From NCBI GenBank assembly GCA_000827325.1, contig KN832889.1, positions 533,389 to 597,388 on the forward strand: a stretch of DNA of 64,000 nt, written 5' to 3'. Of the stretch, positions 1 to 12,280 are shown one piece after another. The notes beneath the pieces are model-generated. The model was not told the origin of the DNA, did no database searches, and saw only the letters and a program-made list of their open reading frames with translations. This DNA comes from Oidiodendron maius Zn (lineage: Eukaryota; Ascomycota; Leotiomycetes; Myxotrichaceae). The first letter of the stretch is position 1. Every line of letters starts with the position of its first letter. Made by a program: the position numbers and the translations under genes.

Positions 1-205
1 TGGAGTGTAAAGGACGATATTCGAGTAAGGGGCAGCTGATTCGAGTNAGGGGCAGTTGACTTGACTGAGGGGCAGTTGGATTCGACTGAGGGGCAGTTGA
101 TTCGAGTGAGGGGCAGTTGTATTCGAGTAAGGGGCAGCTGATTCGAGTGAGGGGCAGTCGTATTCGAGTAAGTGCAGTCGTATTTGAGTGAGGCAGTTGC
201 ATTCG
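1..205. repeat. Degenerate minisatellite, ~20-23 bp unit
   Basis: About nine imperfect head-to-tail copies of a unit resembling ATTCGAGTGAGGGGCAGTTG, with variants such as GTAAGGGGCAGCTG and a shortened GTAAGTGCAGTCG. The array starts at or before the window edge and fades out near 205. Position 46 is an ambiguous base, so this is draft sequence. No ORF fits the repeat. Confidence 0.8.
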
Positions 206-1068
206 AATAAGGGTGTTTATATAGGCTCATATTGAGTGTATATCTAAAGGCTGGTAGGCTGGTATTCAGGAGGCTGCGGATTTTAATTAATTGTCCTAAA
301 TAGGGTTAGTGCTTATGTAATATATTATATAATATCTGGCAAAATAAGGGCTGGCGAATCAGGGTAAAGGTGGTAGGGGATACCCCTACTAGTTGTGGTT
401 TTTCATACCGGACGAGGGGATAACAATAGACCTAGCCCCAAGCTAAAACAGTTTAAGAATAAATAATATAGTGAGGAAATGAGGGGTTGTGGGGTCTCCC
501 CCCAGATAATAAACGGCCTTTAACTAAGAGGGATGATGAGTTCCCGTCCAGTTAATTAGTAAAATGCCTTCTCTGCCGAGAATCTGTCGCTAAGCAAAGC
601 AGTAAATATGGTACAGTAAGGGATTTTTTGGGTGTAGCGAGCAATTAACTGTAGTAAGGTATTTAATATACTCACGTAACATTCACAACATCATAGCTAA
701 TCACTTTTAAGAGAAAGCTCAGGATACCAGCCTTGATTTCTTAAAGAATACAGAGCTCAGGACGCCTGCCCCCAAAACTATAACCAGAACAATGTCGGCT
801 ACTATGGACAACAGGTGGACGCTCCGCTCTAATGCTACCCATTCGATAACAGAGCCTTGGGTAGTTAAGAAATGTTTAGAACCAGTACATAGTAAAAGCA
901 AAAGCCGCCACAACCCAATGCGACGTCGTAACAACAACACAGCTGCCATCATTGGCTACAGTAGCAACCCCTACCGTTACCTCAGTCTGACTCGCCGGCC
1001 CTTCTTGATGACCCATTAGCTGTTGTGCCCCAGAAACTAGATTGAACAGTACCTTAGAAGTATCATGA
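206..1068. other. AT-rich non-coding stretch
   Basis: No gene can be supported. A 77-codon frame on the minus strand (719-952) has two hydrophobic runs but no recognisable family and may be chance. An alternative 3' intron of the cutinase gene (donor at the last sense codon near 1074) could extend that gene into this stretch, but no conserved extension is visible. Confidence 0.4.
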
Positions 1069-1925
1069 TTACTTACGTCCTACAGTTGTTCCGTTCGCCA
1101 TCTTGCCAACGAATTCCCCAGCTTGGGGCGAGTTAAATCCGTACGTCAGGTGAGCAGGCAAGATCAAGTCGCCATCACTGCAGATGTTGTCGTCAGGGTG
1201 GCAGATGATGAGCGTCTTGCCTTGTGCCCCAGTAACTGGTGTCTGGGATTGAGGGTCCCCGAAGATGACGACAGAGTTGATCTTGGCCATAGTATTGGCA
1301 TCGAGGGCTTTTGCCGTGTTGTGAACTACCTGTCCGCCTTGGGAGTAGCCACTCATTACGATCTTGGTTTGCGGGCAGGCCTGTAGAGCCTGATTGATGA
1401 AGTTGCTCCTAGCTACGGATTAGTTTTGAATAGCTACAATTGTAGGGAGCCAGCAACGAGTTTTCTTTGTTTCACTTACATGCTCATCGTGCCATCTGAC
1501 CCGCCGCCAGCAAGGTAGCCTTGGATACTCGCTGCGTACTCAACGCCCTGAACATTGATGCTCGCTCCAGGCAAAGCATTCTTCACGGCCTGAACAAGCT
1601 GTGGTCCCGCGAAGACGCCCATATTGCCTGGCTCGGTAGTACCTCTTGCAAAGATGATAGTTATTTGAGCACACGGTTTGCCCGTTGCGAGGTCGGTCTG
1701 ATTTGTTCCGCCAACTATGGGAACAAGTAGCCCCTCAAGGTTGGTCAAATCTCCTGCAGCGCCATCGACAAGCAGATTAACCGGAGCAAGATTAGTGATG
1801 ATGGACAGAAACGGATTGAGTGGATTGGTCTGACGGGATACTAAGTCTGGGTTGTCAGTAGGCAGCCCATGAATAACAACGGCCGCAGAGGAAAGAAGAG
1901 AAACGAAATGGACGAGACACTTCAT
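1069..1925 (-). CDS. Cutinase (secreted serine esterase)
   Basis: Secreted alpha/beta-hydrolase that should cleave ester bonds of plant cutin or similar polyesters. Two exons, 1480-1925 and 1069-1408. The 71-nt intron is GTAAGTG...CTAG, and the join gives 261 residues. Residues 1-20 form a signal peptide. Cutinase landmarks in order are the oxyanion-side RGTTEPGNMG near residues 95-104, the nucleophile elbow GYSQG with Ser at about 171, Cys218 and Cys225 bracketing the catalytic Asp (CHPDDNIC, Asp222), and the catalytic His at about 235 (AHLTYG). The length is close to the family norm of 210-260. All catalytic residues are present, so it should be active. The neighbouring genes do not suggest a pathway; it is probably a stand-alone plant-interaction or saprotrophy gene. 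Confidence 0.93.
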
Positions 1926-2625
1926 GGCGTTGATGTCGCTTTGGGTTATGAGTCTTGCCCTTGGAAACCGAATAAAAGTGTCTCTCTATAGTGACTTACT
2001 CGAAGGTTATAAAACCTTCTATAAATAAGTAAAAACTCATGTCTCGCAAAGGGCGAGCACATGCTGCCATCTGGTTTCATACCACTAAAGGCACGACATA
2101 TGAGCCGCCGCAGTGCTCAGTGAGATGCCCCTTCTCTAAATGTCATCTTTTACTAAGACTTATGCGTCCAGTGATACACCTCACCTAATAAGCACAGTAT
2201 TAGGAACATTCGCCCAGCGTTTCGGCCGTTGTTTTGACCGGGGTGGCTTTCTCTAAGAAGAGGCTTTCTTAAGGTGGTTTTGTCTGGGATCGGGTCATGT
2301 TGGGCCGGACCCTCTTATTGGGCCACGATCGCCTTGGCAATTAACTATCTGCATGGTGGCAAAGGTTTCAAGGCCATGCTCACATATGCATAATGCTCTC
2401 AGCTAGTGAGCCAATCGGCAAAATAAAGAAAAACTTTGCAACCTGCTCTATTTAGGATATGTCATTAACGGACTACGGTACCAAGGTACAATATACAAGA
2501 TCACGGCTGATACAAGTCATTGGGCTCAAAGGATCTAGACACTTTTACTGGAGCATGCCATGCTCTCTTGTATTATAACCGCTACATTCTCCTCGTCCTT
2601 TTCTTAGCCATCCGAGTTAAAACAT
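1926..2625. other. Intergenic region upstream of the cutinase
   Basis: Shared 5' region between the minus-strand cutinase and the plus-strand acyltransferase relic. It contains an A/T-rich palindromic patch around 2004-2022 (AAGGTTATAAAACCTT). No coding potential was recognised. Confidence 0.4.
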
Positions 2626-3737
2626 ATGATACTCAGTACAGATAACTGGCTGCTGCCCACACTCACAGTATCCGTAGTGACGAACCAATCATGGACACTA
2701 CTCAACCGCCGCCGCTATCTGTCTTTTTTTCATCCCGCTATATTCATTGCGGTCGAAGTGGTGATCATAGTCGGCATTCTATTAGCTCCATCTCTTTCTT
2801 CTTTGAGAATGCCGATAACGGCGCTGATACCCTTAGTTAGCTGTATGTATAGCACTATCATGACCGCCCCGCAAACTTTACGAATGGCCTGGGAATGTTC
2901 CCCTTTTTAAAGGTGGCAATCCTCTCACTCATGGCGAGTTTCTTCGGTCCTCTGCCATTTCGATTTTGTTACACTCTTTTATCCTTGATCTAGCTACTCT
3001 TGCTCCTCCTGAGCCAAGAACAGCTAGTTTGCAGCAGAGAAGCTTCCACTAATTCGAAACATGTTAAGCGTAACAATCAACACAGATGATATCGCCGCTT
3101 CTCTCGTCGCGATCTTTGGACACTGGCTGCTGACTTCCTGCTTTCTACGCTGCTGCTTTGACACTGTGCCTTCGGCGTTGTGGCTTCCCATTTCACTTCG
3201 ACCGTCTCCAGGAGACCTATGTTTGGACTTATAGCTCACATGTTTACCCGGCGAGGCTTCTGGGCCAGCACATGGCATCAACTCGTCAGAGATCCTTGCG
3301 GGCAGCGGGCAGCCTTTGTGACCCCACAGTGTCCTCGGCTAATCACGCAGAAATAGGAACTTCATGACAAAATACACGAACGTGTTCCTCATCTTCATGC
3401 TCTCATATTTGGTTCACACTGCTGCGGACCTCGCCACGGGCATCCCATTTGAAGAGTCGCGATCTTTGAAGTTTTTCTTGACACAGGTTATTGGCATCAT
3501 GGTTGAGGACACTGCCAGGATACTTTGGGGTATCATGAGAGTTACAGGCATACCTCGGCCGAAAGGATTACAATATATTGCAATTAAATATGTTCAGGTT
3601 AGGCTGTGGCTTTCTGGATGACGCTGACATGGTCTTATCACTCTGTGAGGCATTATATCGGGGCTTCACTTCTCCCATTCTCTGCTTTCGGTCCACTAGC
3701 ACAAGCTTTACGTACTGATCCATATATGTTTAGCTAG
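2626..3737 (+). pseudogene. Wax-synthase-like membrane O-acyltransferase, disrupted
   Basis: Remnant of the fungal wax-synthase/MBOAT-like O-acetyltransferase family, whose members acetylate meroterpenoids and other secondary metabolites. The N-terminal frame (2626-2910) has hydrophobic segments. A second frame (about 3180-3356) carries the family signature RRPMFGLIAH followed by FTRRGFWASTWHQLVR (the FWg-x-x-WHQ box) and then meets a stop at 3354-3356. A third frame (about 3336-3621) continues with TKYTNVFLIFMLSYLVHTAA, the usual membrane segment with its His, and then VQVRLW. A fourth frame shift recovers the C-terminal AFWMTLTWSYHSV, ending at 3737. At least two of the frame changes have no plausible intron, so it looks like a decayed gene, though draft-sequence errors are possible. 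It may once have belonged to the downstream cluster. Confidence 0.65.
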
Positions 3738-3914
3738 ACACTTAAATCTGATTGATTATTTAAAGTGCTCAGTGATAACAAATGAGCGACTCTTGCGTCT
3801 TGACTTGTTAGTGAATTTTCGAATCGGTGTGGCAGATCATTATCATTTTGTATAAGGTTCTTCAGGATTATGCTCTGCGAAAAGATATCATTGTCTGAGA
3901 TGTTTAACTGGAGC

Positions 3915-5990
3915 CTATACCAATTCTATATGACGCTTGTGGCATAATACGCCAAATGCAGATGTAAATTGGACATAGCCCACCCGTGTGCACTTCAGAT
4001 GTTTAGAAGTCGTTTCTTGTACACTCACTGCCAAGCCAAGGCCAGCGGTGCCGTTCTTTTCCCACAAGCCCATGTCTGCCGTTTGCAGGAGCGCACAGCA
4101 CAGCAGCATGTCGTCTTTTGCTTCTGTGGCGATGTCGAAGACAATTAAGCCAAGTGCTTCCCCAGTGAGCAGGTCAACACAATTTCGCCTACCATACGTA
4201 TGGGCGCCATCTCTGGTATTGAACAGGAACGGTTTGACAGATGCTGTGCGAATCATGACAACGTATGCCGATATCTCGATACTCCCGCCTTTGACAGCCC
4301 CAGTGTCGAAGAATGATACTGACTGAACCCCAGCACGATGGAGCTCCGGATCCATAAATGATGGATCAAGCTGTGGTTTCCTCCAATGCCTTGCATTCGC
4401 CTCGTAGAAGATCACAGGTGCATCAACACTGGCCCAAGACCAAGTAGGCGCCACATATTCATCATACCTGCGGCCAGGTCGTCGCTGGATCTGATTCTCG
4501 TCGCGGCACCAAAGCAGACTGGCCCAGGGATCAGTTTTGAGAAAGCTGGCAAGGTATGCTAGGCCTGCCTTATCGCACGCAATACCGTAGAAAGCGAGAA
4601 GCCTATCCTTGGGATAAGTTAGGCTCTTATTCGAATATCGCTCAATTAAGCGATACCATAGCGTATACCATCTGTAGGGAGGATGCTTTCCGAGCTGTTC
4701 GAGGCCCTGTGCTCGAGTAGCGGGGTTACTCCCGTCGCCTACGCATTGCCACAACACGGACTTCTGCATTATCTTCACTAATCTACTCGACAGTAGGTCT
4801 TCCTGGTAGCACCAGCCTCGGCTGTCAGTGGGCGGTGGCAGTGGTGCGTTTCGAGGTTGCCCATTTGGTAGCAGATATATTGTAGATTTTGACGACTCAT
4901 TTTGCAAGTAAAGGCTAGCTGCACAGTTTCGTAGTGGGTTTCGGCGATCTGACATGCCACCATAGACTGAGCTAGATGCAGCCACCAGTGTCATAGTAGC
5001 ACTTCCATAGATGGAGGCCATTCTAGAAGCTTCACGCTCCCAGTCCTCCTTGGAGTCCTGCAGAATGCACATGCTATCAATCCAGATGTAACGTTCTCCG
5101 AGCTTGCGGGTCCACATGATACCATCATGTAGCGTCTGTGGAAGAATACCAAGCGGTATTTCCATCGTGAACGGTTGTATGGTCATCGTAGTCAATTGCC
5201 ATGGTGCGTCCTTTGGCGTCATTCCCCAGCAATAACTCAGCACAACATAGCCACCGCTGAGAAGACTTTCCTGTCCATCCACGACCCTTGGCGGGTCTTT
5301 GGAATCTTTAGAGCCGACATAGATGAGCCGAGTGGGTGCTACTACCAAGCCGTGATTCCCATGCACAATGTTGACCACATTGTCCCGCTGCGAAGCCGTT
5401 CCTGAAAGCGGAAAGATGACCCGATTGCAAGTAGAGTTGTGGTTCGCCAAGCAATTCGTCAATGACTGCTTGATATATCTAAATATGCCGTCGTCTTCCG
5501 CATATAAGCTGATAAGGTCTTACAAAGTCAATTACCACGCTGAATTCTAACCTTAGTATTATATCTTACCCTTGAAATGTCGTGTACCTTGAGGGACGTC
5601 CTCAGCATTGTGCACATATTTAATATCAGCTATTGGCACGTATTGAAAGCTCGGATGTTGGCTGTCACTGTGCTTCCATAAGGATTCGTCCCAGGTGCCA
5701 CGATCGGGTAGTGAGGCCAGATCAACTGTAAGGGCTATGGCTTGAGTACCATCGCTATCAATGGTTGCACGTTCCAGATTAACTGGCTCAGCGTCTAGTC
5801 GGTGCTTGAATGGCTCCCGGACAGCTTCATATAGCAACATGCAGGTATGACAGCCTCTCGAAGCAGAATCTGCGAACGCAGAGAAGGTCAGCCAGAGCTG
5901 GTAAGGTTTGTTAATTGCCCCAGTGTGAAAGAATGCGAGTGGAATTGCCCGACACGTCGTGCACGTTGGCCAAGGGGTCCTGAGAGTCAT
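3915..5990 (-). CDS. HET-domain (heterokaryon incompatibility) protein
   Basis: Fungal HET-domain protein. This family contains non-self-recognition and programmed-cell-death regulators, but most members are uncharacterised. Two exons, 5570-5990 and 3915-5518. The 51-nt intron (GTAAGAT...GTAAG) joins in phase and gives 674 residues. The HET core runs from YVVLSYCWG (about residues 231-239) through LPQTLHDGI and YIWIDSMCILQDS (about 283-295) to the RMASIYGSATMTLVAAS box, in canonical order and spacing. The N-terminal 140 residues hold four cysteines in a CTTC..CHTC arrangement, seen before many HET domains. The acceptor AAG was chosen because the next candidates lead to a stop. No toxin-like or NACHT domain is fused to it. 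Nothing ties it to the metabolite genes. Confidence 0.88.
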
Positions 5991-8044
5991 ATCTAAGCAT
6001 AGTCAGCAATGTATAGAGCTAGGGTTAGGGTTTAGTAATTCTCGCTTCAGTTCGCTGCTTTATAGACGAAAGACATGAAGAAAAAAGATATGTGCGTTAA
6101 TCTTGATGAATGGGCGGCGACTGGTATGCATGCGTCGCCTGACAATTCTTCAGTCCACTCCAGTGCAGAAAAGGGAAGCTCGCCGGAATTTTCGATCGAT
6201 TCAGCCCGAACTATGCCAGGTTAAGCTTAGTGGGTGTCAAAATTAAGTTAAGCGAATCTACGAAAGAATCACCCATTCCCAAAAAAATGAGATTTTAACT
6301 ATATTTCAATGCTTTTAATTAAAGCAATGAAAGTCATCTCAAATTATTATCTCGTTAATATGTAACTGTTATGAAAGCTATTAAAAGAAGTGCAGCGGAA
6401 TATGCGAGCTTCCAAATTGAGGCTCAACTTATAGTGTTGTATGTCACAGTATTCGAGACTCCATATCATACAGCGTGTGATATACTAGAACCACATATCA
6501 CACATACTGAATAGTCTAAATCTTGCGTCATACGTAGTATACGGCTATACCACTGACAACACTGGAGTTAAAATCTCCGACAAGGGCGAAGAAAATACCC
6601 TCCTCTTCTATGCATTCGACAACTGGCCCGTATTGTCTTTTCCCAAATCTGTATTAAGACGTGAATACTTAAGCTAAAGATAGAAGAAGAAGAAGACTTA
6701 AGTTTAAAAGAGGACTTAAATATAAATATAGCTATTAGGTTAATATTAATCTGTAGCTATCCCTGGTCTAGTGTCATGCCGAATGGTCATCACGTGGCTA
6801 TGGCTGATGTGTGGAGCTCAGCTGAGACGCTAGTACGACGCACTAGCCACGACTCCTCCTAGATCATAGGAGTGGAACTCTGATAAAAAGAGAGTGATCG
6901 GCTTCTCTAAGAAATAGTCTGCCGTTTGAATTGATTTCTGCTTCAGGACATGGGAGTTGCCCTGGGAGCTTATACGATACTACTGCCTGTGATTCGCTGC
7001 CTTTACGCCAGCCTCTATATAGGCTCCATTACATCTAGTATGAAAAATTATAACAAGTAGGAGCGTATTCAACTAGTTAGAGTTAAGATTACAGTATAGA
7101 CTCAGTGACCTTTATTGTCAAATTGACTAATATTCGAAGATTTTGTAACTTTATTTGTAACATCTAAACTGGAAGGTTAAATAATAAAGCCAAATGGCAT
7201 AGTGACTCAAAAGAAGGGGCGGGGATAGCTGGCATGTGATGTGAGAATTTTCTCTTCGTGCTATAGAGCCACCAGCTCTGCGCACACGTTTCAATGGTAT
7301 ATCCTCGTGAACGCTCGTGAGACGACGACCTCCAGTTTATTCCATCCACATCCCCTCCCCTGGCCCTTTTTGGTATTATTTTGAATTTTCGAGTGTTTCA
7401 ACGGGAGAAGTAGCGTTAAGTGAGAAGATATCGAGCTGAGCGAGCTATAACGTTTGTGGAATTGTTTTGTCTAGATTTAACAGAGGACGAGAAAGGGGTT
7501 TGCTTTTTGCAAGTTGAAAGCATGGCCACGAGTAAGGAGTAGGCAGATGCCACGCGTAACAGGAGGGGCAAGCTTACATGCTGCGTAGTACGATTAATGC
7601 GTCCGCTCTGGGCTTTGGGGGTGTTTCGCGAAACTAAGGAGCTAGAAGTTAAGTTAAGTTAATTGTGTAAGCTTCTCGCTCCAAGCTACAAGCTATCCTA
7701 CATATTTCCGGTATTGGCCATTGTTTCCAGGTTTAAAAATTCGCCAGCCGCAGCCAGTCGAGCCTAGAGGCTCAAGCATTGCTGATTCTCTCTCTAATCT
7801 TCCATCTCCGTCTCTCCTTCCCTCTCCTCATCCTTCAGGTGGTTAATACAGTATTAACTGGTATATAAAACCGTCCAGTGTGGGTCGTGCGAGACAAATG
7901 ATACTCTCCTAGAGGGATACTACAATGGACAAGTCGGTGAGATTAAAATGCTCTCACTCTATAGGAAAAGGGGATTAATCGCTCTACCTATACCATGTCC
8001 GCTCAATCGCTCCCACGATGTCAGGACCCATGAGCCAGTCGAGC
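5991..8044. other. 2-kb gene-poor, A/T-rich region
   Basis: Low-complexity and A/T-rich, especially 6240-7130, with many TA steps and no long frame on either strand. It could be RIP-decayed repeat DNA, but no transposon domain was recognised. The small frame at 7164-7349 (-) has no family features. Confidence 0.4.
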
Positions 8045-9647
8045 TCACAACTTAGCTGGAATGCCTTCCGAACTTTCCACCAGCAGCCTTTCCCGTCTCA
8101 ACGTCTCCTCAAAGGCTTTCACAACATCATGCTCATGTAACCAAGTCGTATTTGACCCTTTCGCTGCCCTCTCCCTCAACTCCTGATCCGTCTCAAATGT
8201 CCCAGCTGCCACCGTCGCTCTTTTAGCTTGGATAGCCGCATGCACCGTTTTCAGCAATCGGTCAGCATGCGGCTTGCGAGTGGCTTCATAGAGCTCCAGA
8301 GCCTTTTGAATCTCGGTGGGTGATGGCTTTTGTGTTGCTGTCACGGGGAACACAAATGTGATGGAGAGATAGAATGCGTATGCGTCATCGATGGCGAGAG
8401 AGCCGCCGGTTGCAAAAGCGCCACCATGAGCGTGAGCTGCGTCGCCGATGAGGGTGGCCCGGGAGCCGAAGACCCAAGTAGGGAGGGAAGAACCGCAGGA
8501 GAAGTTAGGGAAGAACCTAATTGATGGTGTGATGTCCACGAGAGATTTTACAACAGGGTTCCAATCCTGCTGGAGGTATCAGTAAGGCGACCTTATAAAG
8601 AATCACTCCTTTTAAAAATAGGCTTTGACTGACGGTGTATTTTTCCCGGAGGAGTTTGACATTGGCTTCTTGATCCCACGAAACTCCTTTATACGCGGCA
8701 TCCGGGTCATCGGGATTCGAGTGGATTCCTCCAACAACAGTGAAAGCATTCTTTCCCAGACGGGATGCAAAGAAGTTAGTGTCTGGACCCCACCAGTGGG
8801 TTGAATCTTCTGGAAGATTAGGAATTGAGGCTGCGAGAGACGTATCAAATACGGCACGGAATGCAGTCCAGCCACTCCACTTGAGCACGACGTCTGGGAC
8901 GAACGCTCCTCTGACCCCCTGTGAGATTGAATTAGTTTGTGCTTAGCCTGAAGACTGTTTTGTGTATGAGGTGTTCGGTAATGGTGATGGCAGCTGAAAC
9001 TCAGTAATAACTGAACCTTTTTCGCCTGAATGCGTCACAGCTTTTGGCTCTAACTGTAGAATTCATTGGCGTTTCTAAACGATTGAGGTGCGGCTCCGTA
9101 TGTCATCCATAGAATAGAACCAAGCACTTACCGAACGAAGGCCATCGGCTCCTAATAATATATCTGCAGTTGCAATTGTCTCATCTTGGAATTCCAACAC
9201 AACACCGTCGTTTGGGTTAGCTTTGGCGGAGACCAACTTCTTCTTCAGATGAATGATATCCCTCGGAACATTCTCGAGCAACGCTTGATGCAGATGTGCT
9301 CTGTGATATCGAGCTGTATAATGCAGATATTCATTTACGTTCTCATGAACATCCATACCGATTACTTCGTTTGTCTTCCAGTGCCGGTAAATCATAGGTA
9401 TGTTCGATGGCCCACGAAATGCTACGTTGTCGTCAATGGCACTATGCAGTCCTAATCTCTGCAACGTTCGAAGACCGTTGGGGCCAAGAGCTATACTGGC
9501 ACCAATTTCTTTCAGCTCTGCTGCCTTCTCATACAATGTAACGTTTATCATGGGATGTTGTCGAAGCGCTATTGCCGCCGTCAGACCAGCGATGCCACAG
9601 CCGACTATCGCCACTTGGAGTGGCGTTAAATCTGATTCTCCAGTCAT
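8045..9647 (-). CDS. FAD-dependent aromatic hydroxylase-type monooxygenase
   Basis: Group A flavin monooxygenase of the salicylate-hydroxylase type, which uses NAD(P)H and O2 to hydroxylate or epoxidise small, often aromatic or cluster-borne substrates. Three exons, 9132-9647, 8634-8918 and 8045-8566; all joins are in phase and give 440 residues. The second junction produces REKYTDWNPVVKSLVD, which matches the family pattern. Domains: the N-terminal Rossmann fingerprint VGCGIAGL (Gly16/18/21), an ADILLGADGLRS segment ending exon 1 (the DG motif that contacts both FAD and NADPH), and the second FAD motif ATLIGDAAHAHGG around residue 309. The length is typical (400-450). It is divergently transcribed from the MFS carrier across about 600 bp. 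Substrate unknown. Confidence 0.9.
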
Positions 9648-10251
9648 TTTTAAGGCTATGTAACTCTGGACCGTTCAAAATGACGATGTGAAATTACTAT
9701 GTACACAGAACGAAGGACGGACGAGGTGCATGCAGGATCGGTAAGTTATCTATCGTTGGGTGATGCAACACTCCATGTAAGATCTTAGTTTTTCCCTATG
9801 ACTAAAAGACGGCTCCCCCATCTTTCGTAGAGCCGTGTCATAAATTATGGTTAATAACCAAGAGTGACCAATCAAGATAAAATCGCTCGGGGACTAAATG
9901 GCGAAGCATTGGAAGAGAAGCACGCAACTCAGACTAGTTGCATATCAGTCGACTGCTTTGTCTGGCCTCACGTGTCTACTTCGCTTTCAAATATATGATA
10001 ACAGATACTAATATTGGGGAGTTTCGAAAGTGGACCTTGCTTGTGATCTCACATTCGAGCTCTCTCAGCCGATATACCATCTCTCACCTAAACAAGAGGC
10101 TCGCTTAGACGAATTTTCGATGGCAATGACAGTGACATTAATTGCGTGATCATCTACTTTCCTACAAGCTTCTATGAGCATGCAACTAGCTACTTAATCA
10201 TGCTACACCGCGATAGCAGAGTTTGGTAGTTAAACACCTCATCTTTTCGTT
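9648..10251. promoter_or_regulatory. Divergent promoter region, FAD monooxygenase / MFS carrier
   Basis: 604 bp separate the start codons of two divergently transcribed genes, so this must contain both promoters. No confident operator motif was identified by eye. Confidence 0.45.
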
Positions 10252-12280
10252 ATGTCTTCTATATCGGGTATTAAGATAGACCCCTCAGATAACGAAGGAA
10301 ACACATCCGACAATGTCATTTCTAACCCCACGGTTAAGATTCTGAAGGTTCCTAAGCAGTTTGCGGACGAATCGTACAAGCTCCTCTCTCAAATCCAAGT
10401 TTGTGACCCAACAGCCGAAGAGGCAGAAAGGATTAGAAACAAGTGCATCAAATGGATCTTGCCGTTCATCTGCATTGGATACCATATCATGTATGTTGAT
10501 AAGCAAACGGTAAGTAAGAGGAGCACTTAAAGTCAAGTAGAACATTTATACTGATAACCAGTGTCTCAAGTTAGGAAGCTCGGCGATTCTTGGGATTCTT
10601 GAGGATGCACACCTCAACAGCAACCAGTATAATTGGCTTTCGGTATGTTCGTCGTATTATTAGGCGTGGAGGGCTTGTGATAGCGGACCTAATATTTCCT
10701 AGAGTATTTTTTATTTTGGTTATCTCCTTGCAGAGTGGCCTCAAAATTGGGCGCTTCAACGCTTTCCCGTCGGAAAATGGTTGTCTTTGAATTTGGTCGT
10801 ATGGTGCGTATTCTTCATAAAAGAGAATATCTGGTTCTGATTCTTTCAAGGGCCGGCTTCCTCTACCTTCACATCGCTTGCTCTAATTTTGCCGGACTAT
10901 TTGTTGTTCGATTTTTTCTCGGTACTGCAGAGGCCTGCATTGTGCCTTCCTTTCTGCTGATTCTCTCGATGTTCTTCACATATGATGAACAAGCAGTGCT
11001 TATGCCGTGCATGTGGGCCATTGGCAATTCTAGTCCAGTAACATCTGGACTGCTCTCATATGGAGTACTGTTTATCAAGACTGGATCATTTGCTCCTTGG
11101 AAATGGTTTATGGGTTCGCATTATCCAGACAATTTGTGGCATTTCCGAAATTTTTGACGTTACCTAGTAATCACCGCATCTCTGACTCTATTACTTGCCA
11201 CCTCAATCTACTTCTTCTTTCCGAATAGTCCATTGACGGCACATTTCTTAACTCCCAAAGAGCGGGCCCAAGCGATTCTGCGGATCAAGGGGAATCATTC
11301 GGGCATTGAGCAAAAAAGATTCAAGAGATATCAGTATGACTTTATATCCTTCTCTTCGCAACCACTCGAGTATACTTATTATTTAAAGATTTATTGAGGC
11401 ACTAAAAGACCCAAAGACGTGGATGTTCTTCTTGCACGCCTGGTCCCAGGAGATGGCAAATGGCTTGACAAATCAATACTCACTAATTATCAATTCCTTC
11501 GGGTTTAGCGTTCTGCAGACAACCCTGTTGGGGTGCGTTACTGGAGTGACAGCCTTTGTATCTCTTGCTATAGCTGCTTGGTTGTTGGCATACACAAAGG
11601 TCTGTGTCTCACTTATTGTGCTTGGATTGAAGTATCTAGCTTACAGTCTATAGAATAGCAGGGCATGGATATCATCTGCATCCTACATACTGCCAATTAT
11701 CTCGGCAATTCTGTTAATAGGCAAATACCTCAGTCTACTTCATCAAGATCACAGTCTAATCTATTATAGCTCTTCCATGGTCCGACAGATGGGGATTGGT
11801 GACTGCCATCTGGATAAGGTCCCCCACCGGCATTCCATATGCTGTTGTCATGGTGTGGGCAGCAAACTGCTCCGCCGGACACACGAAGAAGACCACAGTT
11901 ATTGCCCTCTACCATATAGGGTACGGCCTCGGAAACATTTTGTCACCACAGCTCTTCCAACCACAATACAAGGTGAGCTAATTATGGCGTATAATTCTCA
12001 CCCCCATTAACAATTGGAATAGCCACGTTACTATGTACCATGGGGCGTAATACTAGGAATTGCAAGTCTGTTTCCTGCAGCACTAGTGCTCTATATCCGA
12101 TATTACCTCAATAAGGAAAACAAACGTCGTGACGGGCTTGTTGCTGCTGGGAAAGAGATTCAGGAGATTGGCATAGTGGAGTCGACGAATGTAGATGGAC
12201 ATCATGTCGATCACGCTGTGGATAATAACCAGCTTGATTTGACTGATAGAGAAAACCTTGCATTTCGTTATGTTCTATAA
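10252..12280 (+). CDS. MFS transporter, allantoate permease (Dal5)-like family
   Basis: Twelve-helix major facilitator of the fungal anion:cation symporter group (Dal5/Tna1-like), which usually takes up organic anions such as allantoate, nicotinate or vitamins. Nine exons were reconstructed: 10252-10509, 10562-10642, 10703-10803, 10851-11113, 11168-11333, 11389-11599, 11654-11720, 11770-11972 and 12023-12280. Every join is in phase, giving 535 residues. Family features include NQYNWLSSIFYFGYLLAEWP, NFAGLFVVRFFLGTAEA and GSFAPWKWFM. The exon 7/8 intron begins with GC, not GT; the only upstream GT would put exon 8 out of frame. The cytoplasmic tail is short and polar. Divergent from the FAD enzyme; it may import a precursor or simply be a neighbour. 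Confidence 0.9.

Noticed and set aside
1-205. CRISPR-like array
   Set aside because: Units are tandem without unique spacers, and the sequence is eukaryotic.
719-952. Small membrane protein on the minus strand
   Set aside because: Hydrophobic but without start context, splice support or family match; low-complexity Leu/Arg runs suggest chance.
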